The notes beneath the pieces were generated by a model. The model was not told where the DNA came from and did no database searches. It worked only from the letters and a program-made list of their open reading frames with translations. A stretch of DNA of 64,000 nt from Euborellia annulipes (taxonomy: Eukaryota > Arthropoda > Insecta > Dermaptera > Anisolabididae). Below are positions 1-11,045 of the stretch, in pieces; position 1 is the stretch's first letter; each line of letters opens with the position of its first letter. A program made the translations under genes and the position numbers. Location of the stretch: assembly GCA_023213315.1 (NCBI GenBank), contig JAKCPI010003258.1, forward strand, positions 49,725 to 113,724, given 5' to 3'.

Positions 1-1240
1 TCGGGTCCCAGCAAAAAAAAAATTTTGAATCGTCAAATCGGAAAAATCAACTTAGGAAATTTAATTGCGAAGTTCAATTTGAAATTATTTTTATTATTTG
101 TATAGCAAATATCAACTCTTTATGTATTTTTATTTTTATTTAATGTTTTTGAGATACGAAAATCCCCCCCCCCTCCTCACTTCCCTCTCGACAAGACAAG
201 AGATAAAAATTTTATTTCATTTCAATTTAATACAAACAATCCCATTTGGGGATTTAAGAATTGTTTCTTGTTGCCATAAAGTGAAATATTAAAATCAATA
301 GAAGCAGAAGAAATGACTTTCTATATTCTCAAATGAGGCATAAATTATATTCAGACTAATTTTTTAAATACTACAGGGCCGCCGAGAGTTAGCCTGGACA
401 TTAATCATATGCATTTGTATACAAATTGAGATTTTTTTGTTTTCAAAAATCTTAATTGAAAAATGCATTTATTTTTTAAATACTGCCGGGCCGCCGAGAG
501 TTAGCTTGGGCAAATAAGAAAATAAATATTTAAAATAAAAAATTCACGAAGTTTGTTTCTCTATATTCCAATAAATACCGAGATTTTTTCCTATCAATTC
601 ATTAACATTTTATTAGTATTAAATTAAGACATTTTTATTTCCAAGTTATTTTCGAGAGAGTGCAGCAACATGAGGATTTATTTTTTCCCCCTAAAGAAGC
701 CTCAATTTAATCTCACGATCTGGGAGAGCTCGTATATATTATTATTTCTAAGTGCATCCATCCGTTAATGCAGAGTTCAAAAAAAAAAAGCAAAGGAAAA
801 TCCTTTCTCGAATAGAAGAGACAAAGCGTAGCAATGCAGGTGATTAATCAATAATTGATTATATTAACTGCAATAAAAGATTCTAATCATCCAATAATAA
901 AGAAATCTGCATTTATTAGTTTAACCTTGTCTCTAAAAAAAAGTCGAAGTCAATAACTTCAAATCTTAATCACTCTTCCTCTCAGTTTTCTTTTGATAAT
1001 AATTGGAATTATATTTAAGAAATTTTTTGTAAAAAATTAAAATTTGTTTCATATCAATTGCAAAACGATTCCATATTATATATCTTGGATACCTCCCTCG
1101 CTTTTCTTCTTCTATCTAGGAGACAGGGAAAGAGACGCCCACTCTTTTCTTGTCTCTCTCCAAAACTCGGCCAAATTCTTTGTTAATTTTCTTGATTTAA
1201 AATCTTTGCGAAAAGTCCGAAATAAAATATGAATTGTATT
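1..1240. other. AT-rich non-coding stretch with a short direct repeat
   Basis: I see no gene here. A motif of about 35 bp, centred on GGGCCGCCGAGAGTTAGC, occurs twice in direct orientation at about 365-400 and 474-512, each copy preceded by TTTTTTAAATACT. The rest is low-complexity AT-rich sequence; the short reading frames at 98 and 1044 have no family resemblance. Confidence 0.6.
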
Positions 1241-1449
1241 GAAATAATAACGCTTGTTATGGATTCAGGGCAAAATTTAATTTCACTCTACAGTCGACGT
1301 TTCGGGAGTCTAAACGCTTCTCAGCATATCAGCCTTTTGCATTGTTCAGAGTCCTGAAGATGGGACTCGATCGACTCCCGAAACATCGACTGTATAGTGG
1401 AATTAAATTTTGCCCTGAATATACCTCCATAACAAGCGTTATTATTTCA
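1241..1449. mobile_element. Foldback element with hammerhead-like core
   Basis: The two ends are inverted repeats: ATAATAACGCTTGTTATGG on the left is matched by CCATAACAAGCGTTATTAT on the right, and the arms continue inward for about 65 bp with small differences. The right arm has CTGAAGA (1354-1360), a GGGA/TCCC hairpin and GAAACATC; the left arm has the complementary GACGTTTCGGGAGTC. It belongs to the GACGTTTCGG foldback family found throughout this window. Confidence 0.75.
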
Positions 1450-3225
1450 AAATCTACACTTTATTATGAATTGTATTACTTGGAATACTACATACTTTAA
1501 CGATCTCTTTCCTGATGATTCGATATGTTATTTTACTATTCACACAGGAACCTGAACTATGAGAGGCATCTGACGGGCCTTGTGAACCTTTCTAGAAATT
1601 ATAAGTGGAGTGTTAATGACTTCGAATTGGATTCTGATTATGTATTGAAATAAAGTGCTATGGCGGTTAACATATTTGAAGAATCGGTCATAATTTGGAA
1701 AGATTCATAGGATTTTCAAGAAACTGTCCGAGGATGACGATGTATCAATTGTTCATCATTTATAAGGAAATGAAATAAGACGAACCTGAGTCCCACACAA
1801 GGGCGGATACAAGGGGGGGGGGGGGGGGGGTTACCCCCCCCCCCCTATAAAAAAAAAATTTTTTTTTAAAAAAAAAATTTTTTATTTAAATTTTTATTTT
1901 AAAATTTATAAATTTAAATTTTGTGTTTTTTTTTTTTCAAAAATAATACAAAAAGCTTTTTAAATTATTAAAAAAAAAAAAAATAGTGTGGGGTGGGCCC
2001 CCCCCCCCCCCCCCCCCCCCCCACACCCCCCCCCCCCCCCCCCCCCCCCGGAAATAGCAAAGTCCTTTTAGCTATCAGTGTGACCACCTCCAAAAAACAA
2101 ACAAACTGTGTACCTTTGACTTTTATTGGATCATAAGTATGGCTTCTATATATTGAAAGAAATAATCTAAGGACTCTGGTCGAATCTAATTCAAGAGCCC
2201 ACCTCAAAATGCACACACACACATCTCCACGCCTAACAAAGTTTGGAACATTAATGATAATCCACATGCTAATAAAAGAGTCAACTAAAAATGCATTTGC
2301 AAACTCTATTAGTTAATCTCTAGCTAAGTCATAATTATCATTTACAGACGTGGATTTTATATTTAGAAGGAAAAATAATATAAATTTAATCTTTCCCTTA
2401 TTCAAAAAGGTCACTCGTTTAAAGTTCGAGTGAAATCCAGGAAATGTAAATATAAATGAGGTCTGGAATGGAATAAAATGGTTGCTCTGTCTGTCTGTCT
2501 GGTTCTTTGCGTGAGGAGATTTAATCGTATAAAACGAGGCTCTATTAAGAACGAGGAGAGCAAAAAAATAAAGTAGGCGAATCAATGACCTATTCAAATT
2601 AACTTTGAAGTTCTTTTGAAAAGAAAACAAACAAAAGAATTTATTTTTCTTTACCTTTCCTTATTTATTTATTTATAAAAAAAAAGGAAGTAATATCTCT
2701 TTTAAATTTTTAATAAAATAAAGCCTCTCATGATGAAATATGCATCTTGTCAAGATTATGAAAAAGGGGCGTTAATTTGGAATTTGATTTTTTTTTTGTT
2801 TGAATCATGAATGAAAAAGTTTTACCGGAAATAGGGCAGAAAAAAAAGGTTAGGGTGAGAAGCCATGAACCGGAAATATTAAAAGATTTGAATTAAAAAA
2901 AAGCCCGACAAAAATCTGGTCTTGTTTCTACAAAAGTGAACTAGATATTACTTCATTAGATAACTGAATTGAATTTAAAAATTATCTGGCCGAAAATTTT
3001 TTGAGTCAACTGAATAAGATAAAAAAAAAACGTTTGCAGCAACATTAGCGCTCTTCCTCAGAATTTTATTTATTTACATCCATTTCGACAGACTTTTGCC
3101 TATACTTCAATTCAAAAAATTATTATAAAATGGGGTTGAAATAGTTTTTAAAAATGATTTATAAAAAAATAAATAAATAAAATGACAAGTATCAGGTATT
3201 ATTATTATTATTTTTTTAAATTTTT
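1450..3225. other. Non-coding region with long homopolymer runs
   Basis: No gene seen. Positions 1815-2050 hold uninterrupted runs of G, C, A and T (for example poly-G at 1815, poly-C at 1836 and about 2000-2049), which produce a glycine-rich spurious frame on the minus strand. A short GTCT tetranucleotide run lies near 2487. Homopolymer lengths in such a place are likely to be uncertain in the assembly. Confidence 0.6.
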
Positions 3226-3375
3226 CTATCATTCAATAGAGATAATTACAGAGAGAGGGAGGAGACATTGGCAATGCTAGAAAATTTTCACGGCAAGTGG
3301 GATTTGAACCCGAGTTGTATAGCAACTCTAGATTCGTAATCCGTAGCTTATCTGATTGGCTATGATCCTCCTAAT
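3226..3375 (-). repeat. tRNA-derived SINE, minus strand
   Basis: Read on the minus strand, the head has a good RNA polymerase III B box, GGTTCAAATCC, preceded by tRNA-like sequence with an anticodon-arm-like region. It is followed by an unrelated body and a pyrimidine-rich tail. The body and lack of a clean acceptor stem argue for a SINE head rather than a functional tRNA gene. Its head differs from the other SINEs in the window. Confidence 0.6.
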
Positions 3376-3404
3376 TTTTATGAAAAATGGCTGTAGATTT
3401 TAAA

Positions 3405-3562
3405 TTGGATATAGGAGTCATAGTAGCCAAGAAAATTAAATAAAAAACTTTTATTTAATTACCAATCGTCGACGTTTCGGTCGCTAATCACTAAGTCGGC
3501 GATTAATAATTAAATAAAAGTTTTTTATTTAATTTCCCTGCCTACTACGTCTCCTATATCCA
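3405..3562. mobile_element. Foldback element, GACGTTTCGG family
   Basis: The arms AAATAAAAAACTTTTATTTAA and its reverse complement flank GTCGACGTTTCGGTCGC. The outer parts (GGATATAGGAG at left, CTCCTATATCC at right) are also inverted. Only one half of the hammerhead-like module remains, so this copy is internally deleted. Confidence 0.65.
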
Positions 3563-4805
3563 AATTTATATCACTCAGGTTAAGTAACGAACCTCTGACT
3601 GCAGCGCATAAGAAGAGAGACTTATAGCTTTTTTTCAATGTCCAAAAAGTTGATCAAAGTGAGATACCTATTTTTGAAATTTATGAAATTTCTTAACATC
3701 AATTTGCTCATCACAGGGCTTTCAGGAGTAATAAATACCACTAGGTGAAGGGGCGTAGTCTCGGAGGGGATTGTTGCAAATTTCTCCCCTCCCATAAAAA
3801 CTCATAAATAAATAAATAAATAAAAATATAGTGTAAATTTCAAAAGTTATTAGAAATTATAAAAACATTCTACTTTAAAATTTGTTCATTTGGGGAGAAG
3901 GAGGCAATGTCGTCATCGTCCAAACCTCGCTCTCCTACTTCGAAACAATTTCTGACTACGGCCATGATGGCCAGAAAAGTTCATATATAAAGAAAAAGAA
4001 AAGCTTGTTTTTATCAAATGGGAGTTTGTTTTTTTAAATGAGGATTTTGTTATCAGAGGTAACGTTAACAGAAGAATAAATTTCAATGATTACTATTCCT
4101 TTTTTTTACATTTAATTTCGTCGTTTATTACCAAAATTTTGAATTTTTTGTTTGCCCCTCACGTTCAAAGGTTGACAAACACTAAAGTTAAATAAAATGA
4201 TGTTTGCTAACAAAGCAAAAATAAAAAAAAAAGAGGCAATGGATATGTTTATTTTGGCTCTCCTTGCAAAGTTTCACTTAGGAGGTGGAGATTTTAGTTC
4301 ATCCGTAAGTAAAAATGTCAAAATAAAATAAATAATGATTGGAAACGATATGCATAAATATTAATATTAGCTCTGAGTAATATTTAATCTTGTTTGAATG
4401 GATTAAACTACGTATTAGATAATTTCTATCTACACGTATGAAAAATGTATTAGCGGTAGGTAATGGATTTATTATACAAATAAATATGGTGGGAAAAAAA
4501 TAATTAAAAAAAAAGAAGAGAAGAGAAGAAATGAATCATTTATAAAACGAGACGAGGCGTTCGTTGGTTGTTAATATAACGCCCAACTTTTAATTCCATC
4601 TACCTAATTAAAGTGGGGCAATTAAGGTCGCTTAATGGGGAATTGATATTTAAAAAAAGGCTCAAACAAGCCCCGTTTTATTCTATTTATAGGTAACATT
4701 TTTTAATTTTTCAACAGTTTAATAGAACTAATATACAAGTTTAGAAAAGAAATTTTCTTCAATTGTCTGTACGAATCTATCAATTTTAACAGCAGAGAAT
4801 GAAGA
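3563..4805. other. AT-rich non-coding stretch
   Basis: No gene, RNA or clear repeat boundary recognised. It contains only AT-rich simple sequence. Confidence 0.5.
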
Positions 4806-4809
4806 GGAA

Positions 4810-4965
4810 TGCAGCCAGGTAGAGAGCCTCAATGTCAAATCAAATGCCATCTTCAGTTGATAAGAGTTTAAAAATAGAGTTGAAGACGAATTAATCTATT
4901 TTTTAATACAACTGAAGATGGCATAATAAATTTGGCCGAAACGTCAGATTTATGCCCCGATTAAA
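4810..4965. mobile_element. Foldback element with CUGAAGA core
   Basis: The left half starts with the recurrent end motif GCAGCCAGG and contains GCCATCTTCAGTTG; the right half contains CAACTGAAGATGGC. CTGAAGA at 4912-4918 is followed by a GGC/GCC hairpin and GAAACGTC, so the hammerhead-like order is complete on the plus strand, though the outer stem I pairing is weak. Confidence 0.6.
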
Positions 4966-5069
4966 AAAATTTTTTTCTCGGGTTCCTATATCTGAAACAC
5001 CCTTACTTTGCCATTGGCCAAATGGTTTTTCCGACGGCCATTTAATTAAGTTAAAAAAAAAAAATAATA

Positions 5070-5262
5070 ATAAAGTATATTAAAATTAAATATACAAATT
5101 AAACACTAGGTTATTTGTTTCAAAGGATTTATTAATGAACCCTTCTGATGATGACACAATGTCGAAATAGGTATCAAGTGTTAATTTTTAATTAATAAAA
5201 CCTTTGAATCAAATAACCTAGTCTTTAATTTGTATATTTAATTTTAATTTACAAAATGTTTC
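5070..5262. mobile_element. Foldback element, TAGGTTATTTG family, copy 1
   Basis: The arms carry AAATTAAATATACAAATTAA and its inverted copy, then CTAGGTTATTTG and CAAATAACCTAG. The loop has CTGATGA, a GACA/TGTC hairpin and GAAAT, a hammerhead-like arrangement without the GUC. A second copy lies at 23850-24030. Confidence 0.75.
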
Positions 5263-6010
5263 AACGAAAGCCAACGGTTGAAAGTTTTAAACTTATAATT
5301 CTGGTTGTTGTAATGAGAAAAGTAGATTTAACTCGGAAAAAAAAATTTTGGAGAAGAATATTGGACTGCCAAACTCTCACTTTAACAACAATCAATTGTT
5401 TGAGTTGAACGAGATGAAAACAATGTCTGAGTGACACAAGAAAAAAAACATTTTTGTGATCGAAGCGACTGTGACGAATTGCTTGCCAAAAAATCTAACT
5501 CAGGTTTATTAAAACAAAGAGAATAAAAAATTCAGAGGATTTAAAAATGATCTTAGGAGGGGAGTAGGTCTGAATATTTAATAATTTGTGATATATCTGG
5601 TTAATATCCTATTTAATTTAATATTCATTTCAAGTTCTTATGAATTCACTTTTGCTAGAAATAGGAGACTTGAAATTCTTCTGAACTCTTCTCAACCACA
5701 AAAAAAAAAAAGATACTCTAATCAAATTCCCTTTCCCCGCCTCTTCGCCCTATGCATGTTTGGTGACGATAAATAATTTATTAGTCGAAAAGAGCAGTGA
5801 CCTGAACTAACGAAAATGTGACAGACATATTAAATAATAAATTCTCTTAATTTGTAGCAAATTTTTGAATGGAATCAACTGACCGGTCGGTCAGTCGGCG
5901 AATGAATGCTGAGTTTGTTTATGAATCATCATCTACGGAATGGAAATGCAAATTATTTTTAGCGATTCCGTCAAAGAATAAACACAATTGACGAGGATTA
6001 TATAATAAGT

Positions 6011-6041
<31 letters not shown>

Positions 6042-6226
6042 CGAACGAACGAGTCTTTTTTTAGGGGAGAGAAAGGAAAAAAGAAAGCTAAATAGATGAA
6101 TGGAGAGGCAAATTTTTTCTTTCTTTTTTTTAGGAGACCTTTTATGGCTTTTGAGGTCGAAGTGTCAATGGATGACTCATCAGTTGCTTTTGACAACTAA
6201 TTTATTTATTTATTGGGCAAACTCAC
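5263..6226. other. Non-coding, probable first coding intron of the small heat-shock gene
   Basis: This lies downstream of the 6227 splice donor on the minus strand. It contains a GA dinucleotide tract (about 6014-6041) and AT-rich DNA. No alpha-crystallin domain exon is visible here or anywhere to the left, so the intron seems to run out of the window. Confidence 0.5.
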
Positions 6227-6418
6227 CTGGATGTTGATTTAGTGAAGAAATTGCTCTCTCGGTTCATCAACTCGGACCGGAATCGTGCCATCTCCTCTTC
6301 CATTTTTCGCATTTCGGCGTCGAATCGTTCACGGATGTTACTGAATTCCGTATCAATTACGCTAAAATCGCCCAATTTGATAGGAATATTACGACGAATA
6401 CCACCATCAGCCATTTTT
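6227..6418 (-). CDS. Small heat-shock protein, N-terminal coding exon (partial gene)
   Basis: The exon encodes the first 62 residues of a protein that resembles arthropod CG14207/HSPB8-type small heat-shock proteins. Diagnostic stretches are NIPIKLGDFSVIDTEF, IRERFDAEMRKMEEEM and ELMNRESNFF. The family are ATP-independent cytosolic chaperones whose alpha-crystallin domain follows this helical N-terminus. The start codon is at 6414-6412, four bases after an acceptor (TTTTAG, ending 6419). The donor is GTGAGT with GT at 6226-6225, and the exon ends two bases into a codon. No alpha-crystallin exon was found to the left, so the gene is truncated by the window edge. The ORF remains open for only two codons past the donor, consistent with a real splice. 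Assignment rests on remembered family sequence, not a search; I am confident of the family and less so of the exact orthologue. Confidence 0.85.
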
Positions 6419-6941
6419 CTAAAAGAAATTTAAATCAACAAGTGATTAATAAATTTTGTGAATGAAATAAACGAGGGAAGAAGTATTAAAAATGCAATCA
6501 ATAAAGTTAAGACATCCGGTATTATGGTGTGAAAAAGTTTTTAGAATATTAAAAATTTAAGTATCAGAAAATTTATTCGCATGACGAAAAAAATTTGTTT
6601 GCCAAATTTGGTATGATTTTCACTTATGAGTTGATTTGTTTAAAAATAAAAATTAATATTAAATTGTGAGAATGTTAATTAGTTTGATTGTTTAATTCAA
6701 CAAAAGGTGATTATTAATAATAAATAATCTAATTTCTATTTTAAATTTGTATTCAATATTATTAAAATATAAAATTGAATAACGAATCAGTCAGTTTAAT
6801 AAAAAATTATTAAAAAAATAACATAACCTCTTTAACAATCATTAACATTCAATTGTTAATTATATAATCAAATTACAACAATTAAAAAAGAGGTTATGTT
6901 TATTTAGTATTTGTTTGTGGAAATAATAATAATTAACTTAC
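6419..6941 (-). other. 5' UTR intron of the small heat-shock gene, with a small MITE
   Basis: The intron is bounded by a GTAAGT donor (GT at 6941-6940) and the TTTTAG acceptor at 6419-6420, giving 523 nt. At about 6819-6902 it contains a small inverted-repeat element with ends ACATAACCTCTTT and AAAGAGGTTATGT. Confidence 0.65.
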
Positions 6942-7006
6942 TGTGAGTGATTTGTTGAGAAAGTGAGAAAATCACAAATGAGCTTGTTATAATATAATAC
7001 TGCACT
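6942..7006 (-). other. Probable 5' UTR exon and transcription start, small heat-shock gene
   Basis: On the minus strand, GTTCAGTGC at 7010-7002 contains the arthropod initiator TCAGT, with the start A at about 7006. The leader runs to the donor CACA/GTAAGT at 6942. No TATA box lies about 30 bp upstream. The exact start is an inference from the motif. Confidence 0.5.
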
Positions 7007-7068
7007 GAACGAGTTCAATTCTTGCTTTGAGCGGAGTGGCGGTTGACCCGGGAGTCTTAAAGCGCCGG

Positions 7069-7076
7069 TGACGTCA
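7069..7076. promoter_or_regulatory. CRE/ATF palindrome TGACGTCA
   Basis: Exact 8-bp palindrome in the GC-rich promoter block, about 66 bp upstream of the inferred initiator. Confidence 0.6.
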
Positions 7077-7166
7077 CGATGACGGAGCGCCGTATCGTCA
7101 CCTGGGGAGGCGGAGCGCATGCGCAGTCGAGTTTAATCGATCGTGGGTGCGAGTGAGATGGAGAGT

Positions 7167-7184
7167 TTCTCGAACATTTTCGAA
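7167..7184. promoter_or_regulatory. Near-perfect heat-shock element
   Basis: The sequence TTCTCGAACATTTTCGAA has four alternating 5-bp units; three match the HSF consensus and the third has TTT instead of TTC. It lies upstream of a recognised small heat-shock protein exon. Confidence 0.65.
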
Positions 7185-7289
7185 ACGACGCGATGCATTC
7201 CAATGGGAGTAAAAGAGAGAGAGAGTGCATCTCATCTCCCCCTTGAAACCCTGAAACCCACACTCCCGACATATGGCTGAATATAGTTA

Positions 7290-7624
7290 AACAGTCAGGG
7301 CAAAATATTTCATCATTCGAAGAAAAATCTCGAACAAATAATCAAACATGACTAATTTTGTCTATTTTGTCTAGCACTCACCTATTCGGGGGTGGCGTTG
7401 CCAAAAAACAATTACAAATATGTAATGACTAAACAAATGAAGAAGAATCATTATTTTATTTTTGGAAAAATATGGCCAAATGGTAGGCCTAGTAAATATG
7501 GGTAAGGTTTTAGGGTTCGATTAAAAAAAAAAAAAAAAAACAAGCATCAGGGCAGGGCGTCAAGTTTAAAGGGGTCGAATTTTTTTATCAGTTTTTATTT
7601 TGTTTTATATCTTCGTAAACTAAG
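7290..7624. other. Non-coding stretch
   Basis: No gene or repeat recognised apart from a poly-A run near 7524-7541. Confidence 0.45.
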
Positions 7625-7639
7625 CATATTTTTATGACG

Positions 7640-7925
7640 GGCAGCCAAGGCGAAAAATAAGTCCATTTTTTTGTCGACGTTTCGAGTGCCGATCGCACTC
7701 TTCATCAGGAGAAAAATGATGTCAGGTTAGTTGACATGGCAGTGTAGCAACGTTTTTAACAATTTATATTTTCTTGAAAAATTCTCTTTACTGTTCGCGA
7801 GGTCGCCATTCGACCGTTCGAAACGTTGCTACACTGCCATGTCAACTAACCTGACAACTTGACATCATTTTTGTCCTGATGAAGAGTGCGATCGGCACTC
7901 GAAACGTCTCGATAATTGTTGAAAA
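7640..7925. mobile_element. Foldback element with two opposed hammerhead-like motifs, copy 1
   Basis: Both arms carry GTTGCTACACTGCCATGTCA or its complement and, outside it, the module CTGATGA, GAGTGC/GCACTC hairpin, GAAACGTC. The plus-strand core is CTGATGA at 7876-7882; the minus-strand core is at 7702-7708. The left end has GCAGCC. A second, nested copy lies at 59085-59440. Arms have diverged slightly; the plus motif has lost its 3' stem I strand. Confidence 0.8.
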
Positions 7926-7984
7926 TCGGAGGCTTCATACTTTTTTGGCTGCTTCTGCTCCCTTCCTTTTGTTGAATCTTTCCT

Positions 7985-8165
7985 TGTTGTTGCGGGTTCG
8001 GATTCCAGGCAGTTCTATGTTTTTATTTAAGCCATTTGGATACTAAATGGCTTAAATAAAAATGCCTGGTTCCCCAATATTAATAAATAACGAATATCGT
8101 AAAGTCTTATATGGCCTGAGTTGCCGATAAGACTGTGTGTATATGTGAAGCTTGCTGGCCTTCTG
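7985..8165 (+). repeat. SINE family A fragment
   Basis: Starts within the B box (GCGGGTTCGG), then has the family-A palindrome ATTTAAGCCATTTGGAT...AAATGGCTTAAATAAAAA and the shared motif ATGGCCTGAGTTGCCGATAAGAC. The head is truncated. Confidence 0.7.
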
Positions 8166-8295
8166 CACCAAGGGTCGCGGGTTCGCAATTTGCGACAATT
8201 TATTTCAAGTAGATTGGCTACCAACCAATTGAAATAAAGAGAGGTGAGGTCTAAATGGCCTCCGTTGTCGGAAAAGACCCCAATAAAAATTAAAA
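8166..8295 (+). repeat. SINE family B fragment
   Basis: Begins with GGGTCGCGGGTTCG (B-box-like), continues through a body with ATTGAAATAAAGAGAG and ends with the shared motif AAATGGCCTCCGTTGTCG and AAAAGACC. It abuts the family-A SINE, so two different SINEs lie in tandem. Confidence 0.6.
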
Positions 8296-8989
8296 AAAAT
8301 CTTGAGACTTTCAGAAGAAAGTTTACTCGAAGTACCTTTCTTTTGGAAGTCTAATTAATCAACTCTAACAAACCAGTTATTTTTAAACTATAAATGCACT
8401 TTGCAGAAATGCGCACTGACTACCCTAAAGCCGGCCCTAGTCTCAAGGATCGAAATAAGAAAAAAAAAGGGCCACGACCATCCTGCATCTTACGGCTGTT
8501 GTAATAACAAATATTCGACGGAGGTGTATAGCTGATAATTTGTAGATTAAAGGTTTCTGGATTTGGAAGCAGCTAGTTGTTTTTCCTTCTATTTATTAAT
8601 ATGCGAGGGTCGACGGTTCGGTCGCGTATAGGGTCCATCCTCAAAGTCAAGCCATTATCAATATATTGATCCTCCTCCAGTGGTCATATTGGAAAAAGAC
8701 TTTAATAATCCAATGACCAAATTATATACTGGTAAATTGAAAAAACTACTAGCTGGTTGCTGAATGGAGATATCCAGAAAACTTTAGTTTTAATAATAAA
8801 TTCGATTTTCTTTGCAATTTTTGAGAAAATCTCGTTTATTAAAAGATTTTTTAAATTCCAACGAAATCAAGAAATAATTTTTGGTATTCTTATACATCTG
8901 CGGAGTTGATAAATAGAAAGATGCAATGGAGAAAAAAAACAAGTCGTCCTGACGCTTGAATTGGATGGGAAGACGAAGAATGGCATAAA

Positions 8990-9070
8990 GGAAGAGAGGA
9001 TGAAATGTCAGCCTTAGTTCGGGTAATTCGTGGTCGCCAACCACGTACTCACCAGATCCGAGCCCCTGAG
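8990..9070 (-). repeat. Retroposon 5' fragment (GCTCAGGGGC family), minus strand
   Basis: On the minus strand it reads CTCAGGGGCTCGGATC followed by GTTGGCGACCACGAATTACC, matching the heads of the copies at 36433 and 52326. The body diverges after about 80 bp. Confidence 0.55.
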
Positions 9071-9079
9071 TCATGGAGT

Positions 9080-11037
9080 TACATATATTGTTAGAATACT
9101 TTGTACAATAAGCGAGTGAAGAGGTGAGGGGAGGGGGGACGAATAAATAAAAATTTAATTTAATTTTAACTCTGGAATTATTTCATCAATCGAAGAGTCG
9201 GAGCGAGATTATTTAATTCAAAGGTGTTAGTTATTTCTATTATTCATGCACTAAATTTAAACTTTTTATGTTCTTTGTAGTCGCATCTTCATTTCTATTT
9301 TTTTAATAGAAATAAAAAAAGAGAGAGAATGATTTGTTTTTGTAATTCTCGAGATGATTCAGATGAGCCAAGAGAGTGGGCGAAGAGATTATTTCATGGG
9401 GTGTGAAATTGAAGTAAAATAAAATAAAGTTTTTTTTTTTAACCATTTGATTTTAGATTTGAGAGCAATCGGTCCATTTGAAATAGTGCACTTTATAATT
9501 AGTTGCTCTATCATTTCAATTAACGGGAAATAAATTATAATTAACGCGCTAGCTCTTAAGTCAGAGAACCTAGACCTAAATCAACACTTAAATAATAATA
9601 AGTCATAGGATGGTGGTGGGGTGAAAATTAAGATTTAATTTTTTTTTAAATTATTTAAACTCTTTTTCGGAATTTAGAACTTAAATGGTGATTTAGTAAA
9701 ATTTTCATTGATTGGAATGGGAAGCGAACCTCAGATCCTTAAAGGGTTATACCCGTAACTGCAAACTTGACAAGCGATGTACATAGAAAATTTACACTAA
9801 TTTAAGCATAAATTATATGATATCTCATTTTTTTAAAAAATGGACTTACACCACTTTCAAAATAAACGGTCCATATATAGTAAGAGGGATGGGGTTGCGG
9901 GAGAAGAGGGTCTCAGCAGATGATGATGACACGTTGGTAGTTATTAAAATATCTACAGTATCAAGTGTATAATTTACTAATGTATAAATTGAAACATATC
10001 ACCAAGTATTTTATTGATTAATCTTTCCCGAGAAAAAAAATTACGGCTCTGATCGTTGGAGTCTGAAAAAATAGTACGAAAAAATCCATTAATGAGTTTG
10101 TCATTTGGGTTGCCTACATTCCAGCAACCCAAAAGAAAAATGGAAGGACTTCCATAATCCAATTTGTTTTCCTTTAGCTCAGGTCAGTTATTTGTGTATT
10201 CACAGAAGGCTGAATTTCTTTGTTTTCTTCTTAAATAATAATATATATGATAATGAACGAAAGGAGAGATCAGTTATGTTAATTGACACATACACACACA
10301 CACACACACGTAGCAGGCAATACATAGGTGGACATTTAGTATGCTCTTTTATGGCTCTGGTCATGGGTTCGAAGTCCCGCGATGACGACATCCTCGTCAC
10401 AACCTGCCGTGTGACGTCACACGGTGTATGCATGCCAAATTTAACACACGCGAACAACACGAACGACGACAATGGCATCCAGATCATTCTTCTAATTAAT
10501 TGAATTGGTTGATTATGCGATGAGTAGTTCAAGGTCACAAGATTCAATTTAGAAAAGTTTTCTTTTTCTGCTTTGATCCTAAAGTTTTAGAGCTTAATGG
10601 GGCAAATTGGAATAGAAAAACTCTCTTTTACTTATTTAGAATATAGTGAGGGCAAGGGGGGGGGGGGGTAAAGGGTGTAATTACCCCCCCTCCGTGATTT
10701 TTGCAATTAAATTTTATTTTTAATAAAAAATATATAAAATTAATGCTTACGTAGCATCTAGTCTGTTATCCATTTGCAAAAGAGCCTCTTAAAATTTTAT
10801 AATTGAGTCTTCAATTCAATAATACGATGTGATAACAGTTAGTGGTGTTATTCGGTGGTGGAATTGTCGATGACTCTCGTTGAAAATCCTGAGTTCGATT
10901 CCTCATCTTTGGAGAAGCCAGATATTCAATCTAGAAATTAATTTCGAATTTGAAATAATTAAATAAATCGATCGCTCATAGCAGAAAATCCAATTGTGAG
11001 TTTGTCCAGCAAACAAACGCCAACAAATTTCTACACG
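9080..11037. other. Non-coding stretch with simple repeats and tRNA-like remnants
   Basis: No gene. It contains a CA dinucleotide run (about 10288-10309), a second TGACGTCA palindrome at 10412-10419 in a small GC-richer patch, a poly-G tract at about 10658-10669, and a tRNA-like plus-strand remnant around 10845-10910 with GAGTTCGATTCC as B box. The 132-codon frame at 10105 has no recognisable family. Confidence 0.5.
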
Positions 11038-11045
11038 TTAAGGAC

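Larger units (their letters stand above)
7007..7210 (-). promoter_or_regulatory. Putative promoter with CRE, heat-shock element and CCAAT
   Basis: This GC-rich block sits directly upstream of the inferred start. It contains a perfect CRE/ATF palindrome TGACGTCA at 7069-7076 (about -66). At 7167-7184 the order TTC-GAA-TTT-GAA with two-base spacing matches a four-unit heat-shock element with one mismatch (TTT for TTC), at about -170. A CCAAT motif (plus strand) lies at 7200-7204. A heat-shock-factor site upstream of a small heat-shock exon is what the family predicts. Confidence 0.65.

Noticed and set aside
1968..2267. Glycine-rich 99-codon frame on the minus strand
   Set aside because: It is a translation of a poly-C run whose length is probably not even reliable.
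3226..3375. A functional tRNA gene
   Set aside because: The B box is good but I could not form an acceptor stem and the sequence continues into a SINE-like body.
5933..6196. Frame on minus strand just after the heat-shock exon (SKATDESSIDTSTSKA)
   Set aside because: It would need a 27-nt intron, and every possible acceptor puts a stop in the frame set by the coding exon.
10105..10547. Two overlapping long frames (132 and 115 codons) on opposite strands
   Set aside because: They cover a CA microsatellite and tRNA-like sequence, show no family motif and are mutually exclusive; likely chance.
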